Positions 1 to 5,193 of a DNA stretch of 5,193 bases are shown in pieces. The translations under genes and the position numbers were made by a program. Source of the DNA: Acidobacteriota bacterium (lineage in GTDB: Bacteria > Acidobacteriota > Vicinamibacteria > Vicinamibacterales > JACQTH01); the NCBI GenBank assembly GCA_016210935.1, contig JACQTH010000310.1:1-5193 (forward strand). The letters are read 5' to 3'. Position 1 is the first letter of the stretch, and each line of letters opens with the position of its first letter. The notes beneath the pieces are model-generated. The model had not been told where the DNA came from. It was given only the letters and a program-made list of their open reading frames with translations, and did no database searches.

Positions 1-964
1 CATAGCCACGAAACCAGAGCGGCCCGTTCGAGTCGAGCAGCCACGATTCGTTGATCGGTATCAGTCCCCGGAGCGCGGGAATGATGCGCGCCTGCGTCTC
101 GGTGAGCTCCTCCACGCCCTTCAGCGCGTTCGCCTCGAGCGAGACGACCTGCAGGATCTCCTGAAGGGTGAAGGACGGCCGCACCAGATCCGCCGCGGCA
201 AGGGCTTTCACGCTCTCATCGAACGTGCGAATCTCGCTGCGCACGCGGTCGTTGAGGGCTTTTATTGATTGCGTGGCGGCCTCGGGGCTGATCCCGCCGT
301 GAAGAAAAATGGTGTCGCCGATCTGCGCAACGGCATTACGGGATCGGAGCCACCGGCCGTACCGGCCACCTGGTCCCAGGGCGTCTCGATATTCGAGATA
401 CCCGCGGGGATGCGCGGCCATCCAGGTCGGGCGATCCTGGTCATATGGCGCCACGGAACTTCCAAGCGCCTTGGTCCGCGCCGCCGAGATTCTGGCGTAC
501 TCTTCGTACGCATCCGCCTGCCGCCGTTCCGACCGCGCGCCGGCGAAAGCCGCGAATGCAGCGGGGTTCACGTCGCGCATCTCGCCCAACAGGTTCATCC
601 CTTCGTGGTTGCCGAAGAGCGCTTCTACACGGCCGCCCGCGGCTCTCGCCTGTCCCTCGAGCGTCATCAGGAGATCCATGACCGCCCGGACATGGGCGCC
701 GCGATCGAGAATGTCGCCGGTTTGCACGAGCGTGGCCTTCCTGCCCGCCCAACGGCCTGCATCGTTGATCAAGCCTGCCGCTTTGAGGATGCCGCGAAAC
801 GCGTCGATGTCGCCGTGGACGTCGGCGATGGCCACGATCCTCGAGTCTCGAGACGCAGCTTGAGCATGGGTTGAGTCGTGGGACCAATACCAAGCTGAAG
901 CCGGGTCCCACGACACGAACCCCAGTGCAAGGACCAGGAGGGCGCAGAACTTTCGCACGGGCAT
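1..964 (-). CDS. Exported PPP-family metallophosphatase (Shewanella-like phosphatase type), 3' end cut by window edge
   Basis: The frame is open from ATG at 962-964 to the left edge, giving 321 codons with no stop. Residues 1-24 look like a Sec signal peptide: basic start MPVRK, hydrophobic core LLVLALGF, then PASA; cleavage could also follow AQA near residue 36. All metal-binding motifs of calcineurin-like PPP phosphatases appear in order: DVHGD (residues 48-52), GDILDRG (83-89), GNHE (118-121) and HGG (222-224). GPLWFRGY at 314-321 resembles the segment before the last metal-binding His in Shewanella-like phosphatases; that His would lie outside the window. By family knowledge it is a two-metal phosphomonoesterase, often a protein phosphatase; the substrate is unknown and export is inferred from the signal. 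The start lies one base after the stop of the kinase-like gene. No clear Shine-Dalgarno precedes it, so translational coupling is likely. A nucleotide or diadenosine polyphosphate substrate is less likely but not excluded. Confidence 0.9.
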   Translation of the reverse strand, partial: MPVRKFCALLVLALGFVSWDPASAWYWSHDSTHAQAASRDSRIVAIADVHGDIDAFRGILKAAGLINDAGRWAGRKATLVQTGDILDRGAHVRAVMDLLMTLEGQARAAGGRVEALFGNHEGMNLLGEMRDVNPAAFAAFAGARSERRQADAYEEYARISAARTKALGSSVAPYDQDRPTWMAAHPRGYLEYRDALGPGGRYGRWLRSRNAVAQIGDTIFLHGGISPEAATQSIKALNDRVRSEIRTFDESVKALAAADLVRPSFTLQEILQVVSLEANALKGVEELTETQARIIPALRGLIPINESWLLDSNGPLWFRGY

Positions 965-965
965 G

Positions 966-1802
966 CTACGGAATCAGAACCGCGGCTTCGCCTTTGGCTG
1001 CCACGAGCTTCGCAATCTCGGCCCGCATCAGCTCCCGGCGATCGAGCAGCCCGCGGATTTCACCGGCCGTGAGCCATTTCTGGACGGCTGCCGTGACCGC
1101 CTCGGGTGTCAGCGCGTCGATAGCCTTCCACAGATCCCGATCGAGGCGCTCGACCTTGCTGACGAGCCGCTTCCACGACTCGAACGCGCGCGAATGATCG
1201 ATCAGGATGAGATTCCCGGCTGGATCGATCAGCAGGTTTCCCGCGTTGCGATCGGGATTGTGGATGAAGAGGTCGAACGTTTTCATCTTGCGGACCTGAC
1301 GGTCCCAGTTCCCCGGGTTCGGGATGTTCCTGGTGTTCTCGCCCATCTTGAACATCCGGACCGGTGCGACCCACAGGGTTGCGGCGCCGGCTTCACCATC
1401 GATCGTGCGCTCGACCGTCGGTGGCACCATGTTCATTCCGAGGAGCTTGTCGAGCTCGTACGCGGCGATCTCGGACTTGTAGTTTTCCCAATGGCCGCTA
1501 TAGCGGCCGGGGCGAATCGGCTTCCACGACGCGCTGGCGATGGGGCCGCCCGGCGCAAAATACGCGCGTTTCGGGTTCGTGACACCCATCCCGATCTCCT
1601 GGACGCGCTCGACCCTCGCTGTCCGGATGAACTCCTCGAGCACGGCTCGGTCGTCGACCCAGGTCTTCGCGGTTTCCGCTGTGGCGTTCGACGCAGTGAC
1701 GACCGCCGGATTTTGCGCGAGCAGCGGCGCTCGCGTCGCGCTGATGATCAGCAGCGCGGTCGCACCTACCTGAATGAATGGACGAATGCGTCGGCGGGCC
1801 AT
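966..1802 (-). CDS. Exported atypical kinase-like protein (HipA/FAM20/PI4K-like fold)
   Basis: Complete 278-residue protein, ATG at 1800-1802, TAG at 966-968. A GGGAGGA ribosome binding site four bases upstream fixes the start. Residues 1-30 form a signal peptide (MARRRIRPF, hydrophobic VGATALLIISA, then LLAQ before the mature part). Kinase landmarks follow in order: a glycine-containing segment IGMGV (70-74); a likely ATP-contacting Lys in SASWKPI (K94); an acidic helix SEIAAYELDKLLG (E111 or E116); NPDRNAGN (182-189), matching the catalytic DRxxGN loop of HipA, PI4-kinase and related enzymes, with D184 and N189; and LILIDHSRAF (198-207), whose D202 sits where the metal-binding Asp of FAM20C and type II PI4K lies. 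The C-terminal 70 residues are predicted helical. I recognise the fold from motifs only. Protein-kinase activity, and any activity outside the cytoplasm where ATP is scarce, is inference. It could be a pseudokinase, but no key residue is visibly missing. The phosphatase gene follows after one base. Confidence 0.85.
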   Translation of the reverse strand: MARRRIRPFIQVGATALLIISATRAPLLAQNPAVVTASNATAETAKTWVDDRAVLEEFIRTARVERVQEIGMGVTNPKRAYFAPGGPIASASWKPIRPGRYSGHWENYKSEIAAYELDKLLGMNMVPPTVERTIDGEAGAATLWVAPVRMFKMGENTRNIPNPGNWDRQVRKMKTFDLFIHNPDRNAGNLLIDPAGNLILIDHSRAFESWKRLVSKVERLDRDLWKAIDALTPEAVTAAVQKWLTAGEIRGLLDRRELMRAEIAKLVAAKGEAAVLIP

Positions 1803-1848
1803 CAGATCCTCCCAAGCAACAAGTGGATGGCTGGTCGTGGGAGGATCT
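1803..1848 (-). promoter_or_regulatory. Stem-loop that sequesters the ribosome binding site of the kinase-like gene
   Basis: AGATCCTCCCA (1804-1814) and TGGGAGGATCT (1838-1848) are perfect 11-base inverted repeats around a 23-base spacer. In the minus-strand mRNA the first arm is an anti-Shine-Dalgarno and the second contains the Shine-Dalgarno GGGAGGA (complement of 1807-1813). The stem ends one base before the ATG. If folded, it would hide the ribosome binding site of the kinase-like gene and, by coupling, lower phosphatase translation too. A temperature, protein or ligand switch is possible; none is demonstrated. Confidence 0.6.
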
Positions 1849-1864
1849 TACCCCGGGAGTTCCG

Positions 1865-1885
1865 ATTCGGGGTTCGGGATTCGAG
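1865..1885. repeat. Short tandem run of 7-base units
   Basis: Three consecutive 7-base units read ATTCGGG, GTTCGGG and ATTCGAG. The run directly precedes the 9-base array and may be part of the same composite repeat. It is short, so chance or local slippage remains possible. Confidence 0.5.
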
Positions 1886-1892
1886 CGGGAAG

Positions 1893-1970
1893 CACAGAAG
1901 ACACAGAGATCACGGAGATCACGGAAACAAACCATCGAAATCCTCCGTGTTCTCCGTGGTCTTCGTGTCT
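1893..1970. repeat. Fold-back array of 9-base tandem repeats (long imperfect inverted repeat)
   Basis: The left arm is four 9-base units, CACAGAAGA, CACAGAGAT, CACGGAGAT and CACGGAAAC (1893-1928). The right arm is three units in reverse orientation, CTCCGTGTT, CTCCGTGGT and CTTCGTGTC (1943-1969). Pairing 1899-1925 with 1944-1970 gives 23 Watson-Crick pairs out of 27 across an 18-base loop. The inner 15 bp (1911-1925 with 1944-1958) have one mismatch. The TAG stop of the SRPBCC fragment (complement of 1969-1971) overlaps the outer edge, so in minus-strand RNA the structure lies immediately after that stop and could act as a transcript end or stability element. There is no U-tract, so it is not a classical terminator. 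Confidence 0.8.
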
Positions 1971-2220
1971 AGTGAATCACTCCACCGACCTCGCCGGCTG
2001 CCGGACGTCGCTGGGCCGCGTCGTGCGGCGGGGTTCCGGTTTCGATCAGGGTCTTCATCCGCAGCAGGTCGTCGTCGAGCTTGCGCTTCGGATCCGTCCC
2101 GAAGATCCAGGCCAGCGCGTGGCCGACCGCGCCTCCCATCGGATTGTAGGACATCCGGATGTGCACACGCGTCGTCCCATCCTCGTTCTCGTCGAAGCGC
2201 ACGATGCCCGAATGGCTGCT
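1969..2220 (-). pseudogene. C-terminal remnant of an SRPBCC (polyketide cyclase/dehydrase-like) protein
   Basis: About 83 codons are open, from just after an in-frame TAG (complement of 2221-2223) to TAG at 1969-1971. The segment FDENEDGTTRVHIRMSYNP, then GGAVGHALAWIFGTDPK, then DDDLLRMKTLIETG matches the last strand and long C-terminal helix of the SRPBCC/cyclase-dehydrase family. Members usually have around 150 residues or more. The N-terminal strands and most of the ligand cavity are absent, and none of the three minus-strand frames between here and metH appears to encode them. The only start candidate is GTG at 2200-2202, with no evident ribosome binding site, and it would give 77 residues. 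I read this as a gene truncated near 2210-2223, next to the hairpin repeats. A short expressed protein is the alternative but would lack a complete fold. Confidence 0.65.
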
Positions 2221-2244
2221 CTACGCCCCGCGCCGCTCCCTCGC

Positions 2245-2263
2245 AGGCGCGCTGTGCGCGCCT
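2245..2263. repeat. Compact GC-rich hairpin, 8-bp stem with TGT loop
   Basis: AGGCGCGC (2245-2252) and GCGCGCCT (2256-2263) pair perfectly around a 3-base loop. The hairpin lies between the broken end of the SRPBCC fragment and a second hairpin 12 bases further right. No T-tract follows on either strand, so a terminator role is not supported. Confidence 0.65.
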
Positions 2264-2275
2264 AACTCTCGTAGT

Positions 2276-2293
2276 GCCCGGCTTCAGCCGGGC
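2276..2293. repeat. GC-rich hairpin, 8-bp stem with 2-base turn
   Basis: GCCCGGCT (2276-2283) and AGCCGGGC (2286-2293) form a perfect inverted repeat with only TC between them. Allowing a one-base bulge, GTG/CAC on the outside extends it. From memory, short palindromes of this kind are scattered in many copies in some Acidobacteriota genomes; that cannot be tested from one window. Confidence 0.65.
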
Positions 2294-2383
2294 CACGGGC
2301 GCAGCCGAGCCCGATACACCCGTGCGGATGACAAGCCAAGTGAGCAAATGCAGGGCCAGCTAGGCGGAAGGATGAGCCGAGAT

Positions 2384-2451
2384 CTTCCGGCTGAAGGAAC
2401 CTGTGGAAAACGCCTGGACGAAACGCGTTTTCTACAAGGTTCAGCCGGAAG
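2384..2451. repeat. Long imperfect hairpin downstream of the methionine synthase gene
   Basis: CTTCCGGCTGAA (2384-2395) pairs perfectly with TTCAGCCGGAAG (2440-2451). Inside this, AACCTGTGGAAAACGC (2398-2413) pairs with bases 2425-2441 except for one extra base and one mismatch (G-T on the + strand). A GG bulge (2396-2397) separates the two blocks and the apical loop is 11 bases (2414-2424). In minus-strand RNA the structure begins 25 bases after the metH stop. No U-tract follows, so it is not a canonical intrinsic terminator. It may instead protect the 3' end of the metH mRNA or be a mobile palindromic repeat. The two strands differ by compensated or tolerated changes rather than being a fresh duplication. 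Confidence 0.75.
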
Positions 2452-2476
2452 CCCCGAAGATCCTTACACGTCGCCG

Positions 2477-5193
2477 TCAGTTCGCGGGAACAGATCGAAC
2501 CAGCTCGGCGACGGCTATCTCATACCCGAGATTCGGCGCGAGCCAGCGCTCGACTTCCGCGACCGTCATGCCCTTCCGGGCCGCGTACGCCTCCACCTGA
2601 TCGCGGCCGATTCGACCGACGAAAAAGTACTTCGCCTGCGGATGACTGAAATACAAGCCGCTGACGCTCGCAGCAGGCGTCATGGCGCACGTTTCGGTCA
2701 GGCCGATCCCCACGTCGGATGCGCGGAGCAGGTCGAACAGCTTGATCTTCTCGCTGTGATCCGGACACGCCGGATAGCCGAACGCCGGCCGGATCCCCCG
2801 ATACCGCTCGGCGAGCAGGTCCTCTTTGGACAGATGTTCCGCCTGCCCGTATCCCCAATCGCGCCGCGCCTGCTCGTGCAGGTATTCCGCGGCGGCCTCG
2901 GCGAGACGGTCCGCCAGCGCCTTCACGATGATGGCCTGATAATCGTCATGATCCGCCTCGAACCTGTGGACCAGGGCGTCGACGCCAATCCCCGCCGTGA
3001 CGGCGAACGCACCCAGGTAATCCGCCCCGATTCCAGAGGGAGCAATGTAGTCGGCCAGCGATCGGTTGGGTTTGTCGTCCGGCGCCCGTTCCTGCTGGCG
3101 CAGCATGTTGAACCGCACTGTAGGGGCGGTTCGCGACCCGCCCCTGCCGGTATCGGCGTCAGTCCCGAACAACACGATGTCGTCGCCGACGCTGACGGCC
3201 GGCCAGAACCCGTAGGCCGCGCGCGCGCGAATCGACTGCACGGCGACGATACGATCGAGAAGCGCGCGCGCGTGGTCGTACAGGTCGCGTGCCGCCTGGC
3301 CGTACTCAGGGTGATCGAGAATCTGCGGAAACCGTCCCTTCAGCTCCCAGGCCGCAAAGAAAAACGTCCAGTCGATGTACGGAACGAGCGCGTCGAGCGG
3401 AATGTCGTCGAGAATGCGCCGCCCGGTAAACGAGGGCTTCGGAACCTCGGAGTGCCGCCAGTCCAGCTGCAGTCGATTCCCGACCGCCTGCGCGTACGTC
3501 AGGAGCGGCCGCTGCAGCTTCAGGCTGTGCTGCACGCGGAGCCGCTCCTGTGCATCGCGATTCTGCCTGTCGAAGCCGCCGCGCAGACGCGAATTCAACA
3601 GCGTCGATACGACGTCGACCGCCCGCGACGCATCCAGGACGTGCACCGTGGAATGGCGGTATTCGGGCGCAATCTTCACCGCCGTGTGCTGGCGGCTGGT
3701 CGTGGCGCCGCCGATGAGCAGCGGCATGGTGAAGCCGCGGCGGTCCATCTCTTTGGCGACGAAGACCATCTCGTCCAGTGACGGGGTGATGAGACCACTG
3801 AGCCCGATCATGTCGGCGTGCGAGTCGAGCGCCGTCTGAAGAATCCTGTCGCACGGCACCATGACCCCGAGATCGATCACCTCGTAGTTGTTGCACCCGA
3901 GCACGACCCCGACAATGTTCTTCCCGATATCGTGGACGTCGCCCTTGACCGTCGCGAGCACGAGGCGGCCCTGCGGGCCGCCGCCGCGCTGCTGCTTCTC
4001 CGCTTCCATGAACGGCTCGAGGTAGGCCACCGCCTTCTTCATGGCGCGCGCGCTCTTGACGACCTGCGGCAGGAACATTTTCCCCGCGCCGAACAGATCG
4101 CCCACGATCTTCATGCCGTCCATCAACGGTCCCTCGATGATCTCGAGGGGCTGTGCGTACTTCCGGCGCGCTTCCTCGACGTCCCGTTCGATGTAATCGA
4201 CGATGCCGTGGACGAGCGCGTGCGACAACCGCGCTTCGACGGGCGCCTCGCGCCAGGATTCGTCGAGCTCCCGTTTCCTGCCCGAGCCCTTCACGGTTTC
4301 CGCGAACGCGACGAGCCGCTCGGTCGCGTCCGGCCGGCGGTTGAAGATGACATCCTCGACGTGCGCCAGCAGATCCGGCGGAATGTCTTCAAAGACGACG
4401 AGCTGCCCCGCGTTGACGATCCCCATGTCCATGCCGGCCCTGATCGCCTGATACAGGAACGCGGAGTGCATCGCCTCGCGGACCACGTCGTTGCCGCGGA
4501 GCGAGAACGAGAGGTTGCTCACGCCTCCGCTGACCTTGACGCCCGGACATGACGCCTTGATCAGCCGCGTCGCCTCGATGAAGTTCACCGCGTACGCATT
4601 GTGTTCCTCGATGCCGGTCGCAATCGCCAGGACGTTGGGATCGACGATGATGTCGAGCGGATCGAATCCCGCCTTCTCCGTCAGCAGCTTGTAGGCGCGG
4701 CGGCAGATGTCCACCTTCCGCTCGATGGTGTCGGCCTGCCCGGTTTCGTCGAACGCCATCACGACCACCCCGGCCCCATACCGCTGAACGAGCCGCGCCT
4801 TCCTGAGGAAGTCTTCTTCTCCCTCCTTCAGGCTGATGGAATTGACCACGGATTTGCCCTGCACGCACTTCAGGCCGGCCTCGATGACGGACCATTTGGA
4901 GCTGTCAATCACGATCGGGAGACGGGCGATCTCGGGCTCTGTCGCGACCAGATTCAGGAAGGTGGTCATCGCCTGCTCGGAATCGAGCATCGCCTCGTCC
5001 ATGTTCACGTCGAGCAGGTTGGCGCCGCCTCGAACCTGATCGAGCGCCACCTGCAGTGCGCCCACGTAGTCGCCGGCCTTGATCAGACGCGCGAAGCGCG
5101 CGGACCCGGTCACATTCGTCCGCTCGCCAATCATCTGGAAGTTGCTGTCGGGGCGGATCGTGAGGGTCTCCAGTCCGGCAAACTGCGTGTACC
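2477..5193 (-). CDS. metH: Cobalamin-dependent methionine synthase, folate-, B12- and AdoMet-binding modules (5' end beyond window)
   Basis: Transfers a methyl group from 5-methyltetrahydrofolate through cobalamin to homocysteine, giving methionine and tetrahydrofolate in the cytoplasm. TGA is at 2477-2479. The frame stays open to the right edge, 904 full codons. ATG at 5132-5134 is probably internal, because the preceding residues GLETLTIRPDSNFQ match the linker found before GERTNVTGS in this family. Counting from that Met: the pterin-binding domain spans about 1-270 (GERTNVTGS, LDVNMDEAMLD, PIVIDSSKW, RGND); the helical cap about 295-380; the B12 domain about 385-515, with DVHDIG holding the axial ligand H401, SGLITPSL (446-453) and LIGG; and the reactivation domain about 540-880, with IDWT (587-590), E776 and RPAFGYP (782-788), equivalents of E. 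coli E1128 and the AdoMet-binding RxxxGYP. About 7-8 extra residues near 663-671 come from a palindrome. The homocysteine domain is not visible, so full-length versus split MetH is undecided. Confidence 0.97.
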   Translation of the reverse strand, partial: YTQFAGLETLTIRPDSNFQMIGERTNVTGSARFARLIKAGDYVGALQVALDQVRGGANLLDVNMDEAMLDSEQAMTTFLNLVATEPEIARLPIVIDSSKWSVIEAGLKCVQGKSVVNSISLKEGEEDFLRKARLVQRYGAGVVVMAFDETGQADTIERKVDICRRAYKLLTEKAGFDPLDIIVDPNVLAIATGIEEHNAYAVNFIEATRLIKASCPGVKVSGGVSNLSFSLRGNDVVREAMHSAFLYQAIRAGMDMGIVNAGQLVVFEDIPPDLLAHVEDVIFNRRPDATERLVAFAETVKGSGRKRELDESWREAPVEARLSHALVHGIVDYIERDVEEARRKYAQPLEIIEGPLMDGMKIVGDLFGAGKMFLPQVVKSARAMKKAVAYLEPFMEAEKQQRGGGPQGRLVLATVKGDVHDIGKNIVGVVLGCNNYEVIDLGVMVPCDRILQTALDSHADMIGLSGLITPSLDEMVFVAKEMDRRGFTMPLLIGGATTSRQHTAVKIAPEYRHSTVHVLDASRAVDVVSTLLNSRLRGGFDRQNRDAQERLRVQHSLKLQRPLLTYAQAVGNRLQLDWRHSEVPKPSFTGRRILDDIPLDALVPYIDWTFFFAAWELKGRFPQILDHPEYGQAARDLYDHARALLDRIVAVQSIRARAAYGFWPAVSVGDDIVLFGTDADTGRGGSRTAPTVRFNMLRQQERAPDDKPNRSLADYIAPSGIGADYLGAFAVTAGIGVDALVHRFEADHDDYQAIIVKALADRLAEAAAEYLHEQARRDWGYGQAEHLSKEDLLAERYRGIRPAFGYPACPDHSEKIKLFDLLRASDVGIGLTETCAMTPAASVSGLYFSHPQAKYFFVGRIGRDQVEAYAARKGMTVAEVERWLAPNLGYEIAVAELVRSVPAN
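3122..3145. repeat. Near-perfect 24-bp palindrome embedded in frame in metH
   Basis: AGGGGCGG (3122-3129) and CCGCCCCT (3138-3145) pair perfectly. The central TTCGCGAC contains the palindrome TCGCGA, leaving one mismatched pair in 24 bases. On the coding strand it reads GRGGSRTAPT within TDADTGRGGSRTAPTVRFN. The stretch between the conserved VGDD and LRQQ is about 25 residues here versus about 18 in E. coli MetH as I recall it, an excess close to the 8 codons of the palindrome. Confidence 0.8.

Larger units (their letters stand above)
1803..2476. other. Region without an intact gene, rich in repeats
   Basis: This 674-base stretch between metH and the kinase-like gene has no complete coding region I can support. 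It contains, from right to left, a long hairpin, two compact GC hairpins, a truncated SRPBCC gene, a fold-back 9-mer array, a 7-mer run and the ribosome-binding-site stem, each listed separately. Bases 2294-2383 hold nothing I recognise. I see no convincing sigma-70 promoter for the kinase/phosphatase operon; TAAGAT just upstream of the ribosome-binding-site stem resembles a -10 box in four of six bases but has no obvious -35 partner. Confidence 0.7.

Noticed and set aside
894..905. CCCGGCTTCAGC (minus strand) in the phosphatase signal-peptide region matches the hairpin at 2277-2288
   Set aside because: Only 12 bases match and the second arm of the hairpin is absent, so chance in GC-rich DNA is a sufficient explanation.
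441..911. A 156-codon minus-strand frame rich in arginine
   Set aside because: It is a +1 shadow of the phosphatase; its composition is low-complexity and the phosphatase motifs lie in the other frame.
1893..1970. Possible CRISPR array
   Set aside because: Units are contiguous 9-mers without spacers and half are inverted, which is unlike any CRISPR repeat-spacer layout.
963..2363. A 466-codon open frame on the plus strand across the kinase-like gene and the repeat region
   Set aside because: It crosses several unrelated elements, including the 9-mer array and hairpins, shows no family motif, and is the mirror of a well-supported minus-strand gene with a strong ribosome binding site.
2384..2477. 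Canonical intrinsic terminator or cobalamin/SAM riboswitch near metH
   Set aside because: There is no U-tract after the hairpin, and it lies at the 3' end of metH rather than in its leader, which is outside the window; no B12-box or SAM aptamer motif was seen.
3219..3275. Two runs of alternating GCGCGCG within metH
   Set aside because: They encode ordinary Arg/Ala-rich helix residues of the reactivation domain and are expected from strong GC bias.
2159..3781. A 540-codon open frame on the plus strand opposite metH
   Set aside because: It is antisense to an unmistakable metH, has arginine/proline-rich composition without any recognisable domain, and arises from GC-rich third positions of the real gene.

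Overview
This GC-rich window is read almost entirely from the minus strand. It carries two partial genes at its edges, one complete gene, one decayed gene fragment, and an unusual density of hairpin-forming repeats. The organism looks like a Gram-negative environmental bacterium. My best guess is Acidobacteriota, perhaps the Vicinamibacteria lineage. That rests on the style of the exported kinase-like protein, the signal peptides and the repeat types, not on any marker gene, so treat it as inference.

Right half (2477-5193): the C-terminal three modules of cobalamin-dependent methionine synthase (MetH), namely the methyltetrahydrofolate-binding, cobalamin-binding and AdoMet reactivation domains. 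The reading frame stays open through the right edge. The homocysteine-binding part, or the true start of a split MetH, lies outside the window. A near-perfect 24-bp palindrome sits in frame inside the reactivation domain and adds about 7-8 residues.

Middle (1803-2476): no intact gene. Reading leftwards from the metH stop, it holds a long imperfect hairpin, two short GC-rich hairpins, and the C-terminal remnant of an SRPBCC (polyketide cyclase/dehydrase-like) gene with no N-terminal half. Then come a fold-back array of 9-base repeats and a short 7-base repeat run. Last is a perfect 11-bp stem that would bury the ribosome binding site of the next gene.

Left part (1-1802): a two-gene minus-strand operon separated by one base. 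The first gene encodes an exported protein with the catalytic landmarks of an atypical HipA/FAM20/PI4K-like kinase. The second encodes an exported PPP-family metallophosphatase that runs off the left edge. A kinase-like and a phosphatase-like protein, both with signal peptides and probably translationally coupled, suggest a phosphorylation writer/eraser pair outside the cytoplasm. This is the most interesting system in the window. It is unrelated to methionine synthesis and separated from it by the repeat-rich zone.
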